NCBI RefSeq assembly: GCF_005405165.1
Contig: NZ_BJDN01000012.1
Coordinates: 16,162-80,161 of the forward strand
Direction: 5' to 3'
Length of the DNA: 64,000 nt
Origin: Loigolactobacillus binensis
GTDB taxonomy: Bacteria > Bacillota > Bacilli > Lactobacillales > Lactobacillaceae
The notes beneath the pieces were generated by a model that did not search any database, was not told the origin of the DNA, and saw only the letters and a list, made by a program, of their open reading frames with translations. Of the stretch, positions 31,114-38,731 are shown in pieces (position 1 is the stretch's first letter; each line of letters starts with the position of its first letter). The translations under genes and the position numbers were made by a program.

Positions 31114-32070
31114 TTAAAGCTTTTGTTTTTCCGCGACACGTAACCGGGCACTACGTGAGCGCCGATTAGCGGCAATTTCCGCTGCCGTCGGTTCGATTGG
31201 TTTTTTAGTAATAATTTTTAATTCAGGCACTTCACCTGTACCCAGAATCGGCAGCCCACGGGGTAATTCCGCTACCCGCGCGTGTTCTCGATAAATCGTT
31301 TTAACAATGTGATCTTCCAATGATTGGAAACTGATCACACTGATCCGCCCGCCAAGTGCCAGCATGGCGATCGCGGCTTCCAGTGACGTTTCGGCCGCAC
31401 CTAATTCATCATTAACGGCGATCCGTAATGCTTGAAAGGAGCGCTTCGCAGGATGGCCGCCTTTACGGCGCGCCGCAGCGGGGATCGCAGATTTAATAAT
31501 ATCTGCTAGCTGTAACGTAGTTGCAATCGGTGCCTTCGCCCGCTCGCGCTCAATGGCACGAGCGACACGCTTGGCAAACTTATCTTCACCATAACGATAT
31601 AGGATCCGCTCAAGATCCGCATAAGGCCATTGGTTAACAATGATCTGTGCCGTTAACGGTGCCGTTTGATCCATGCGCATATCCAATGGCGCATCCAGCT
31701 TATAACTGAAGCCCCGCGCCGCCTCATCAAATTGTGGCGACGAAACACCAAGATCATACAAGATACCATCGATCTGGGTCACACCCCGTTTAGCCAATTC
31801 TGCCGTTAATGCGCGAAAATTAGCTTTGATAAAAGTAACCTGGCCAGCGGCATATTCTGCCTGCAACCGTTGCTTACCATTATCAATTGCTTTTTGATCC
31901 TGATCAAAAGCATATAAATGACCACCTGCCGTTAAGCGACTCAAAAGCAAGGCACTATGGCCGCCACCTCCAAGGGTCGCATCGACATAGATACCATCCG
32001 GTTTAACTTGTAAGCTATCAACGGTTTCATTCAATAATACAGTTTGATGTTTAAACGCCGTCATGCTCAC
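31114..32070 (-). CDS. rsmH: 16S rRNA (cytosine-1402-N4)-methyltransferase
   Basis: SAM-dependent enzyme methylating N4 of C1402 in the 30S P-site. The N-terminus [17 protein letters not shown] motif [26 protein letters not shown] and [15 protein letters not shown] are family hallmarks. Length is 318 aa. GTG 32070 is 8 nt from GAGG; ATG 32064 two codons later is possible. It is the second gene of the cluster after mraZ. Confidence 0.96.
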   Translation of the reverse strand: MSMTAFKHQTVLLNETVDSLQVKPDGIYVDATLGGGGHSALLLSRLTAGGHLYAFDQDQKAIDNGKQRLQAEYAAGQVTFIKANFRALTAELAKRGVTQIDGILYDLGVSSPQFDEAARGFSYKLDAPLDMRMDQTAPLTAQIIVNQWPYADLERILYRYGEDKFAKRVARAIERERAKAPIATTLQLADIIKSAIPAAARRKGGHPAKRSFQALRIAVNDELGAAETSLEAAIAMLALGGRISVISFQSLEDHIVKTIYREHARVAELPRGLPILGTGEVPELKIITKKPIEPTAAEIAANRRSRSARLRVAEKQKL

Positions 32071-32096
32071 CCATCCATCCTCAAAATTCAGTTAAT

Positions 32097-32528
32097 TTAC
32101 AAATCAAGATCTAACATGTTTTCCGCAATCGAATCGAAATTAGCAGCGATCTCAGCGCTTGATGCTGCCCAACGCTCCGCATCCCAGATTTCGATTCGCG
32201 AAGAAACGCCAATCAAAACGCAGGCCTTGGTCAAACCAGCGTGGGTGATCAAAGGTTGTGGTAAATTGATCCGCCCCTGCTTATCCAGCGTACACTCAGT
32301 CGCTGCCGAGTAGAAGAAGCGGACAAAAGCCCGCGCATCCTTTTTAGTCAAAGGCAACTGCCGTAATTTCTTTTCCAATGCTTGCCATTCGCTTTCGGGA
32401 TAGCCAAAAAGGCAACCGTCCATGCCCCGGGTAACCACAAATTGAGCACCTAACGCTTCGCGAAACTTAGCTGGAATAATTAAGCGTCCTTTTTGATCGA
32501 TCGAATGTCGAAACTCGCCCATGAACAT
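32097..32528 (-). CDS. mraZ: Transcriptional regulator MraZ
   Basis: AbrB-like regulator forming a ring of subunits, each with two SpoVT/AbrB domains. Domain 1: [23 protein letters not shown]; domain 2: [18 protein letters not shown]. MraZ represses its own dcw operon by binding repeats upstream. Length 143 aa from ATG 32528, which has GGGGGTG 7 nt upstream; the GTG at 32537 lies inside that site. Its likely operator is at 32561-32592. Confidence 0.96.
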   Translation of the reverse strand: MFMGEFRHSIDQKGRLIIPAKFREALGAQFVVTRGMDGCLFGYPESEWQALEKKLRQLPLTKKDARAFVRFFYSAATECTLDKQGRINLPQPLITHAGLTKACVLIGVSSRIEIWDAERWAASSAEIAANFDSIAENMLDLDL

Positions 32529-32560
32529 TGACAACACCCCCGCAAATGCACATTTTTAGT

Positions 32561-32592
32561 CTACCACATCCCCCCACTTTCTACCATACTTT
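32561..32592 (-). promoter_or_regulatory. Putative MraZ operator (three direct repeats)
   Basis: Minus-strand tandem units AAAGTATGG-TAG (32592-32581), AAAGTGG-GGG (32580-32571) and GATGTGG-TAG (32570-32561) lie 33-64 nt before the mraZ start. They resemble the AAAGTGKN3 MraZ boxes known from Mollicutes/Firmicutes. The last unit overlaps TGG-TAGACT, a possible extended -10. Confidence 0.65.
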
Positions 32593-32645
32593 CCCTTGAA
32601 AACTAGTAAAATAACTGCTTAAACTTTTCTAAAGTTGATACTGTT

Positions 32646-32728
32646 AAAAAAAACCGTAAAATCTGCCAAAAATTCCAAGTCATAAGTTGCCTTATTTTGC
32701 CTGGATTTCCGCTGATTTTACGGTTTTT
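32646..32728 (-). terminator. Terminator between DUF3397 and mraZ
   Basis: A perfect 15-bp stem (32649-32663 with 32714-32728) with a long 50-nt loop is followed on the minus strand by eight Ts. It would insulate the dcw promoter from DUF3397 transcription. Confidence 0.75.
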
Positions 32729-32802
32729 AAAGTCCCTACGATTACAAACTAACTACTGCTGCCTATTTAGGCATATTTACAAACCATTAATTAAAAACAC
32801 CC

Positions 32803-33156
32803 TCAAAATAGCGCCAAACTATACCCACATAAAATTAAATAGGTCACTAAAGCAGGTAAAAAAATTAGCCGCCACCATAATTTAAAGAAGGTCCGATAAA
32901 GAAGCTCACCCCGCCGCCAAGCTAGGCCAAGCGCCACTAACACTGCCACCCCAGCCAGTATTAAAATAATTAGGCTCAACGCCTGATACTGAAAATGTAC
33001 CGCGAGCAACTGCTCACAAGCCAGCACCAACCCAAGGGTCAGCCAATCAACTGCCGGCAGGCGCCATTTAGAATGAATATGGCCTAATAACCCACCGATC
33101 ACAGTGCTGATCAAAGGGGTGGTAAGCCCTAAAATAAGTTCTAGATTTGACTGCAT
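32803..33156 (-). CDS. DUF3397 family membrane protein
   Basis: A 117-aa membrane protein with three or four hydrophobic segments, the last ending YLILCGYSLALF. Size, topology and position directly upstream of mraZ match the DUF3397 proteins of lactobacilli; function unknown. ATG 33156 is preferred to GTG 33171, which sits in the ribosome-binding region AAGGTGGGG. A terminator separates it from mraZ, so it is probably not part of the dcw transcript. Confidence 0.72.
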   Translation of the reverse strand: MQSNLELILGLTTPLISTVIGGLLGHIHSKWRLPAVDWLTLGLVLACEQLLAVHFQYQALSLIILILAGVAVLVALGLAWRRGELLYRTFFKLWWRLIFLPALVTYLILCGYSLALF

Positions 33157-33221
33157 CCCACTTTGCCCCACCTTTGCATGTTCTCAAACTAACCTGATCC
33201 TATTTTAGCCTACGGGAAAAG

Positions 33222-33445
33222 TGTTAAAATAACAAGGACAGTTTTAATAGCAGTTTAGCCGGAAATAGTTTAAGCAACGGGCGGTGGCGGCAACCAACTT
33301 ACAGTTAGCGGCAACAGGTGGCAAAGACAGCTTGCTGTGCCGGTCATCGCGCAACTTGGGCCGCCTGCGTAATCCGGTATTTTACAAAGTGGCCAACAAC
33401 CTTTACCCAACTTCGCGGCGTCAATTCATAATGGGGAGTGAAAAA
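33222..33445 (+). promoter_or_regulatory. Promoter and structured leader of corA (unassigned RNA element)
   Basis: TGT-TAAAAT at 33222-33230 is a likely extended -10. The 200-nt leader that follows is GC-rich and can fold: CGGGCGG (33277-33283) pairs with CCGCCTG (33361-33367), enclosing small hairpins AACT/AGTT and ACAGC/GCTGT. It does not fit the M-box or yybP-ykoY consensus as I know them. The corA frame stays open through it, but the ribosome-binding site lies at its 3' end. Confidence 0.4.
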
Positions 33446-33448
33446 GTG

Positions 33449-34396
33449 ATGATCAATTATTTTCACAGTACCGCCGGACAGTTACAACCACTGGCGGCTT
33501 ATCAACCTAATTGCTGGTTGCACGTCCAGCAACCGACTGCAGCCGAATTGAAGCAATTACAGACTCAATTCAATGTCCCACAGCATTATTTAACGGCGGT
33601 ATTAGATGACAAAGAAAATCCGCGGGCAGAGGGTATTCAAGCTTCGATCAGCGAGTATCCCGCCTTGATCTTGACCCGTGTTCCCCACGAAACGGTTAGC
33701 CCCTTAGGCTATAATGAATACACAACTTATCCCTTTGCGATTATTTTGACCAACGACGTTTTGATCACCGTCAGCAACCATCCGGCCCTGTTTATTCGTG
33801 ATTTTCTACTGCACCAGCCCCCATTAAACACCGCCAATCACGAGCGCCTTAGCCTAAAATTAATTTGGTTCATCAATAATAGTTACCTTAATTGTTTAAC
33901 GCAAAATAGCCAAGCAATGACGGCGTTAGAAAAAAATCTAGCGTCCGCAACCGAAAATAGTGATCTGTTTCAACTAACGGCGATGAAAAAAAGTTTGATC
34001 CGTTTTCAAGACGCACTGCAACAGAATCGCCAACTGATCACTGATCTACAAACCAGCGAATACTATTTTGAAACGGCACCGTTTACGGCCTTGCTCCGTG
34101 ACATTTTAATCGAAAGCGAACAGGCAACGACCATGACCACCCAGCAAAAACAAATCGTTGATGAATACAACACGACCGTTAGCGCGATCGTTTCCAATAA
34201 TTTAAATATTATTATGAAAGTTTTAACTTCGATCACGATCATTCTTACGATCCCGACAATTATTGGCGGTCTTTATGGTATGAATGTGCGCTTACCTGGG
34301 GCCAGCAGCGTGCACGCCTTTACCGTGATCATTTTCTGGACTTTGATCATTTCTTGGCTAGCCGCTTTATGGTTACGCCACCGTAATTTTTTCTGA
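33449..34396 (+). CDS. CorA family magnesium/divalent cation channel
   Basis: Pentameric Mg2+ (or Co2+/Ni2+) uptake channel. A large cytoplasmic N-terminal domain is followed by a long helix and two C-terminal membrane helices; the pore signature YGMN is in IIGGLYGMNVRLPG, and the C-terminus ends in a basic LRHRNFF. At 315 aa it is of normal length. GGGGAG at 33433 supports ATG 33449 (or GTG 33446); the longer frame from 33284 reads through the leader and gives a non-family N-terminus. Confidence 0.92.
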   Translation: MINYFHSTAGQLQPLAAYQPNCWLHVQQPTAAELKQLQTQFNVPQHYLTAVLDDKENPRAEGIQASISEYPALILTRVPHETVSPLGYNEYTTYPFAIILTNDVLITVSNHPALFIRDFLLHQPPLNTANHERLSLKLIWFINNSYLNCLTQNSQAMTALEKNLASATENSDLFQLTAMKKSLIRFQDALQQNRQLITDLQTSEYYFETAPFTALLRDILIESEQATTMTTQQKQIVDEYNTTVSAIVSNNLNIIMKVLTSITIILTIPTIIGGLYGMNVRLPGASSVHAFTVIIFWTLIISWLAALWLRHRNFF

Positions 34397-34404
34397 AACA
34401 TTAA

Positions 34405-34433
34405 TTGCAATCCTAGGCTAAACAAGTTAAACT
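34405..34433 (+). promoter_or_regulatory. Possible promoter of the DUF4044 gene
   Basis: TTGCAA, 17-nt spacer, TAAACT; about 38 nt upstream of the micro-gene. The -10 is a 4/6 match. Confidence 0.5.
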
Positions 34434-34470
34434 TGGGCTAATAATTTAATTGAGGTGGCAATAAATCGCA

Positions 34471-34581
34471 ATGAAAAAAGAAAAAACCAGTGGCTTTGCT
34501 AAGTTAACTAAAGTTATTATTTGGATCATGTTGATCGCTACGATTGGTGGCATGGTCATGACTGCATTTGCAGCGTTTTAA
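34471..34581 (+). CDS. DUF4044 family membrane micro-protein
   Basis: A 36-aa protein: basic start MKKEKTSGFAKLTK, then one membrane helix (VIIWIMLIATIGGMVMTAF). The VxWxMLIATxGG pattern matches DUF4044 micro-proteins common in lactobacilli, whose function is unknown. ATG 34471 has a GAGGTGG site, and a strong terminator follows directly. It lies between corA and thiT. Confidence 0.82.
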   Translation: MKKEKTSGFAKLTKVIIWIMLIATIGGMVMTAFAAF

Positions 34582-34590
34582 GTGGTAAAG

Positions 34591-34622
34591 AAAAAGGATT
34601 CGGCAATTGCCGAATCCTTTTT
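34591..34622. terminator. Bidirectional terminator between DUF4044 and thiT
   Basis: A perfect 32-nt palindrome (16-bp arms) with A5 and T5 ends; the arms are AAAAAGGATTCGGCAA and its complement. It serves both convergent genes. Confidence 0.92.
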
Positions 34623-34635
34623 AGTTGCTTTGGTT

Positions 34636-35217
34636 TTAAGCCGGTTGCGCATTCTTTGGTGCAAATAATTGCGGCGCGGTGACCAATAGCAACCCCACCA
34701 CAACCCCAGATAAAACTAAATTCAAAATTGCGCTGCCGCCGTTAGCGACCAAGGAATACAGTACCGGGCTCATCCCTTTAGGCGCGTATGATCCCCAGTA
34801 AATAACGCCGGCAACAAAATGCATGAAATACTTCAATAATACGCCTAATAATGTTGCGCTTAAGGCGTAGCCAAATACTCGTGCATGCTGTTGATTAGCC
34901 AAACCATGACGGACAGGCCCGGCGCCAACACCGATCAAGCCGACCACGGCAAACGCGATCGGGTATTCGATCAAACCTTGTAAAGGGTTCAAAAAGCCGC
35001 CACTCCCGAAGCCGCGTAAAAACAGATCGAGGAGCCCCCAAACTAAGCCAGACGTTACGCCGGCTTTCCAACCACGACGTAAACTAAAGACCGCCAGTGG
35101 AATGATCCCAAAAGAAATATTCAACGGTCCCACCGCGTGTGGTAAGTATTCCAAAACCATAGCCAACGCCGCAATGACAGTACCTTCGATCCAAACTAAC
35201 AAATGACGATTAGACAT
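34636..35217 (-). CDS. thiT: Thiamine ECF transporter substrate-binding subunit ThiT
   Basis: Membrane S-component that binds thiamine and works with the shared EcfA-EcfA'-EcfT energising module encoded elsewhere. A 193-aa protein with about six hydrophobic segments; N-terminal WIEGTVIAALAMVLEYLP and the loop WGLLDLFLRGFG...GLIEYPIAF fit ThiT, including aromatic/acidic residues of the binding pocket. Control is by a TPP riboswitch directly upstream, which independently supports a thiamine role. Confidence 0.94.
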   Translation of the reverse strand: MSNRHLLVWIEGTVIAALAMVLEYLPHAVGPLNISFGIIPLAVFSLRRGWKAGVTSGLVWGLLDLFLRGFGSGGFLNPLQGLIEYPIAFAVVGLIGVGAGPVRHGLANQQHARVFGYALSATLLGVLLKYFMHFVAGVIYWGSYAPKGMSPVLYSLVANGGSAILNLVLSGVVVGLLLVTAPQLFAPKNAQPA

Positions 35218-35257
35218 AAAAAAGCCTCCTTGCTTGTATTAACCACAAAGAGGCTTT
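35218..35257 (-). promoter_or_regulatory. SD-sequestering, terminator-like hairpin of thiT
   Basis: On the minus strand AAAGCCTCTTTG (35257-35246) pairs over 12 bp (one G-U) with CAAGGAGGCTTT (35232-35221), burying the AGGAGG ribosome-binding site; T6 follows directly before ATG 35217. This is the expression platform of the TPP riboswitch and could act on both translation and transcription. Confidence 0.75.
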
Positions 35258-35352
35258 CGCCAGCTACAATTCCTACGCGCGCGTTAACGCAACAGGTTCC
35301 AGGGTCTGAATCAAATCACTCTCAGCCAATCAAGGCTCCCCTTTGCAGTATC
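35246..35352 (-). promoter_or_regulatory. TPP riboswitch
   Basis: The minus strand reads GGGGAGCC, then GGCTGAGAG, GACCCT, GAACCTG and the closing TAGCTGGCGAAAGCC, the conserved THI-box order. Thiamine pyrophosphate binding would favour the SD-sequestering hairpin and repress thiT. Confidence 0.95.
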
Positions 35353-35369
35353 GTTTAATTGTCAAGTTC

Positions 35370-35398
35370 AGCATAGAGCAAGCAACTTAATTTGTCAA
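35370..35398 (-). promoter_or_regulatory. Promoter of thiT
   Basis: Consensus TTGACA (35393-35398), 17-nt spacer, TATGCT (35370-35375), just upstream of the TPP riboswitch. Confidence 0.88.
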
Positions 35399-35546
35399 TC
35401 ACATTTGTTATTAAAAACTTAGCCCACTTCTGCTTAAGCCAGCGTTAAAAAGCGTTTCCAAGAAGGCCGCTCAACCGGATTAAAAAATAATGGCAAGTAC
35501 GGCCTGGTGCAAAGGCTTACACAACGGTGTTATTTTCCAACAAGAA

Positions 35547-35575
35547 TTGCCTTTTATCTGTGAATTTGCTATGCT
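35547..35575 (+). promoter_or_regulatory. Promoter of lysC
   Basis: TTGCCT (35547-35552), 17-nt spacer, TATGCT (35570-35575) with a preceding TGC. The transcript start would be near 35582, leaving a leader of only about 37 nt, so there is no room for a lysine riboswitch. Nothing recognisable was seen in 35399-35546. Confidence 0.82.
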
Positions 35576-35618
35576 AATATTAATTTTATTTTAATAATTC
35601 GGAAAGAAGTGGCTAAGT

Positions 35619-36983
35619 TTGAAAGTGGCTAAGTTTGGCGGAAGTTCTTTAGCTTCCAGCACCCAACTCCAAAAAGTGATCGATATTATTCGCGGTGATA
35701 GTAAACGCCGGGCAATCGTGGTGTCCGCACCAGGTAAACGGTTTGCCGGCGATCAGAAAGTCACCGACTTATTGATCACCTACGCACACACTATCTTGGA
35801 CAAGGCCGATCCAACAACGATCCAACAGGCCATTATTGCCCGCTACCAAGAAATTGCAACTGGGTTTGCCTTACCGGACGACGAATTCAAGGTCGTACGT
35901 GACCACATTTTGCAATTACCGCAGCAAGATTATCCGTCGGCCGATTACCTGCTGGATGCTTTTAAAGCGGCCGGTGAAGATAACAATGCCAAACTAGTAG
36001 CCGCAATTTTAAACCACCTCGGTATGCCCAGCCATTACCTTAGCCCCCAAGAGGCAGGCCTTTTAGTTTCGGATACCCCAGGTGATGCACAAGTCCTTGC
36101 GGAAAGTTACGCGCAACTGGCGGCCTTTAAGAAAAGTAAAAAACTGCTGATCATCCCCGGCTTTTTTGGTTATACTAAAGCCGGCCAGATCTGCACCTTT
36201 TCGCGTGGCGGTTCCGACATCACCGGCGCGATCATTGCCCGCGCCTTTAAAGCAGAATTATACGAGAATTTCACGGATGTGGATGCGATCTATGCTGCTA
36301 ATCCCAATATTATTCAGCACCCCGCGGCGATCGAACATCTCACCTTCCGGGAAATGCGGGAACTCTCCTACGCCGGTTTTTCTGTTTTCCATGATGAGGC
36401 GCTGATTCCTGCCATTGAAGGCGGGGTCTCGGTACGGGTTAAAAATACAAATCACCCTTTAAAGCCGGGGACCTTGATCTCCGCCCGTAAAATTTATGAT
36501 CCGCAACGCCCGATTTCCGGAATCGCCAGCGACACTGGGTTTCTAGGTATTTACATTCGGAAATATTTGATGAATAAGCAAGTCGGTTTTGTTTTCAAAG
36601 TTTTACAGATCCTAGCGGAATATGGGATCAGTTTTGAACATATTCCTTCCGGGATCGACGATATCACTATTGTCATTCGCGAACGGGAACTGACACCGGA
36701 ACTTGAACCAAAAGTTTTGGCTGCGATCAAGGATGCGATCGCGCCCGACGATATTCGCGTTATCCACCACTATGCTTTAGTCATGATCGTCGGTGAAGGT
36801 ATTCAGGATCATATTGGGATGATGGCTAAGGCGACCAACAGTATTGCCCAAGCTGGCGTGTCGATCGTCACCTTGGACCACGGCGCATCGCCAGTTTCGA
36901 TCATGTTTGGCGTACGCGAAAAGGATGAATATAACGCGGTCCGCGGCCTGTACAAAGCTTTTTTTAAAGGTGAAAATGCCTAG
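35619..36983 (+). CDS. lysC: Aspartate kinase
   Basis: First step of the aspartate pathway (lysine, DAP, threonine, methionine): phosphorylates aspartate with ATP. N-terminal KVAKFGGSSLA, the ATP/Asp region FSRGGSDITGAIIARAF and two C-terminal ACT domains for feedback control (including GDDITIVIRE and IVGEGIQDHIGMMAK) are present in a 454-aa monofunctional enzyme. It starts with TTG 35619, giving the canonical MKVAKFGG. A 16-nt tandem duplication straddles the start, so the GTG of the upstream copy opens a 7-codon out-of-frame mini-ORF. Confidence 0.94.
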   Translation: MKVAKFGGSSLASSTQLQKVIDIIRGDSKRRAIVVSAPGKRFAGDQKVTDLLITYAHTILDKADPTTIQQAIIARYQEIATGFALPDDEFKVVRDHILQLPQQDYPSADYLLDAFKAAGEDNNAKLVAAILNHLGMPSHYLSPQEAGLLVSDTPGDAQVLAESYAQLAAFKKSKKLLIIPGFFGYTKAGQICTFSRGGSDITGAIIARAFKAELYENFTDVDAIYAANPNIIQHPAAIEHLTFREMRELSYAGFSVFHDEALIPAIEGGVSVRVKNTNHPLKPGTLISARKIYDPQRPISGIASDTGFLGIYIRKYLMNKQVGFVFKVLQILAEYGISFEHIPSGIDDITIVIRERELTPELEPKVLAAIKDAIAPDDIRVIHHYALVMIVGEGIQDHIGMMAKATNSIAQAGVSIVTLDHGASPVSIMFGVREKDEYNAVRGLYKAFFKGENA

Positions 36984-37021
36984 GCTGGTTGGATAACACT
37001 TAAAATCCAAGCTGTAACACC

Positions 37022-37065
37022 AAAAGGAGTTGTGACATAAGTAATTTATGTCCAACTCCTTCTTT
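37022..37065 (+). terminator. Terminator after lysC
   Basis: A long interrupted stem beginning AAGGAGTTG-TGACATAA and closing TTATGT-CCAACTCCTT, followed by TTT. Its inner arm TGTGACATAAG (37031-37041) is also perfectly complementary to 37153-37163, so an alternative fold exists. Confidence 0.8.
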
Positions 37066-37091
37066 GTACTTCCGAACGATATAGCCAAAAC

Positions 37092-37174
37092 GTGTGCCAT
37101 AAGGCAACTTTTTCCGCTTAGCCTAGAGCGGCGAATGCTCAAAAGCTGAGCGCCTTATGTCACACTCTTTTTTT
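37092..37174. other. Three-way-junction hairpin element (terminator or candidate small RNA)
   Basis: GTGTGCCATAAGGC (37092-37105) pairs with GCCTTATGTCACAC (37152-37165) with one mismatch; inside are two hairpins, CCGCT/AGCGG (37114-37131) and GCTCA/TGAGC (37137-37151). T7 follows on the plus strand (37168-37174); the minus side also has a GTTTT tract. It could be a composite bidirectional terminator for lysC and the ABC operon, or a small structured RNA. No convincing promoter was found. Confidence 0.5.
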
Positions 37175-37198
37175 GCGCAGCGGTATCAACAAATCAAT

Positions 37199-38029
37199 TT
37201 ATTTTTGGGGGATCGTATCATCCTCACCAAACCACTTGTAACTAATTTTCTTCATTGTACCGTCCCGGTATAATTCTTTCAAAGCCTGATTGATTTTCCG
37301 TTGCAAAGTCTTATCCGATTTGCGCATCCCCACGGCAAAATCTTCAGAGGCAAAGCTGCCATCAGTCACCTGATAAGCATTACGATTAGCTTGATGGTCG
37401 ATATAATAATTAGCATAAACCCGATCAATCAATAAGCCTTGAATCCGATTAGCGTTCAAATCAATGAAGGCGTCGTTAAAGGTACTGTACAAAACCGGCG
37501 TTTTATTTTTAATGTAATTCTTCAACAATTTAGGCTGGGCTTCAAGGCCGGAGTACCCGGATGATCCAGTTTGGACCCCTAACACTTTACCTTGCATCCC
37601 CGCAAAACTATTGATCTTATTCTTTTTCATCGTCACTAAGATCTGTTTATTCAATAAGTATGGTGAACTGAAACGCACGACCTTTTTGCGTTGCGGCGTG
37701 ATCGTATAGCCGTTCCAGATCAAATCAATGGTATGATTGCGTAATTCCGTGGCGTTCATTGACCAATCAATGGTTTGAAAATCGACTTTAATATGATATT
37801 TCTTAAACACGGCCCGAGCAAGATCAATATCAAACCCCTTTAACTTACCACTTTTGGCCCGAAACCCCATCGGTACAAAACTATCATCTAGGCCAATGAC
37901 AACGGTTTTGCGGCGCTGAATCGTTGACCAGGAATCAGCTTTGGGATTATCCCGGGAACAACCGGTTAAACTAACGGTACTGACCAGCAGAAAAACGGTT
38001 ACCAGCGTTAGCAATATTTTCTTACGCAT
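37199..38029 (-). CDS. Amino-acid ABC transporter substrate-binding lipoprotein (probably cystine/cysteine)
   Basis: A 276-aa extracellular type-3 solute-binding protein. The signal peptide ends in the lipobox LTGC (Cys about residue 24), so it is lipid-anchored. The mature part shows the family pattern VVIGLDDSFVPMGFRAKSG-KLKGFDIDLARAVF, GKVLGVQTGSSGYSG and a C-terminal KRKINQALKELYRDGTMKKISYKWFG. It is the last gene of permease-ATPase-SBP. Substrate is inferred from the Cys-like T-box ahead of the operon, not from binding residues; other polar amino acids are possible. Confidence 0.85.
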   Translation of the reverse strand: MRKKILLTLVTVFLLVSTVSLTGCSRDNPKADSWSTIQRRKTVVIGLDDSFVPMGFRAKSGKLKGFDIDLARAVFKKYHIKVDFQTIDWSMNATELRNHTIDLIWNGYTITPQRKKVVRFSSPYLLNKQILVTMKKNKINSFAGMQGKVLGVQTGSSGYSGLEAQPKLLKNYIKNKTPVLYSTFNDAFIDLNANRIQGLLIDRVYANYYIDHQANRNAYQVTDGSFASEDFAVGMRKSDKTLQRKINQALKELYRDGTMKKISYKWFGEDDTIPQK

Positions 38030-38078
38030 TGTTTAGCCTCCTTTTCGTTATCAATAATCAAAATACAAAACCGCTAGT

Positions 38079-38720
38079 TTATTGTTCCGGTAAAGCATCA
38101 ACGTGCTTGACGGCATCAGCAATATTTTCCGCAAACTGTAGATCATGGGTCACCACGATCTGCGTCATGCCGTCAGCCTTTAAGCCGAGAATTAATTTTT
38201 CAACTTCCTGCCGTAGATCTGGATCTAAGGCACTGGTGGGCTCGTCATAACACAAGATTTTCGGCTTCATCGCTAATGCTCGCGCTAACGCTACCCGCTG
38301 CTTCTGCCCCCCTGATAGTTGGTAAGGATACAGGCCTTCTTTATCGTTTAAGGCCAAGCGTTCCAGCAAAGCCCGCGCTTGTTTTTCGGCGTCGGCTTTA
38401 CTGTGTTTCAACGCCAGCATTGGCGCCAAGGTAATGTTATCCAAGACACTTAAATTAGGGAATAACTGAAAATCTTGGAAAACCACCCCGATCACACTAT
38501 CTTTATTTTGATTATCATAGGGATCAAAGGCTTGCCCATCTAAAATGATCTGCCCCCCGTCGATTCGCTCTAGACCGCTAATGCAGCGCAACAAAGTTGT
38601 TTTACCGGCACCAGAAGGACCAACGATCGCCAAAACTTCTCCATCTTTGACCGTTAAATTCAATTGATCAAGAATCAACCGCCGACCATAACGTTTACTA
38701 ATTGCTTTTAATTCTAACAT
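38079..38720 (-). CDS. Polar amino-acid ABC transporter ATP-binding protein
   Basis: A 213-aa cytoplasmic ATPase. Walker A GPSGAGKTTLLR (about residue 34), Q-loop VVFQDFQLFPN, signature LSGGQKQRVALARAL and Walker B ILCYDEPTSALD followed by the switch His (VVTHDLQF) are all intact. It is a little shorter than the usual 240 aa at the C-terminus. ATG 38720 has AGGAGGG and follows the permease stop by 11 nt. Confidence 0.93.
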   Translation of the reverse strand: MLELKAISKRYGRRLILDQLNLTVKDGEVLAIVGPSGAGKTTLLRCISGLERIDGGQIILDGQAFDPYDNQNKDSVIGVVFQDFQLFPNLSVLDNITLAPMLALKHSKADAEKQARALLERLALNDKEGLYPYQLSGGQKQRVALARALAMKPKILCYDEPTSALDPDLRQEVEKLILGLKADGMTQIVVTHDLQFAENIADAVKHVDALPEQ

Positions 38721-38731
38721 CGCGGACCCTC

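Noticed and set aside
33284..33448. 54-codon extension of CorA
   Set aside because: The added residues are not CorA-like and the ribosome-binding site GGGGAG lies just before ATG 33449.
35400..35618. Lysine riboswitch upstream of lysC
   Set aside because: The promoter at 35547-35575 leaves only about 37 nt of leader, and no L-box motifs are visible.
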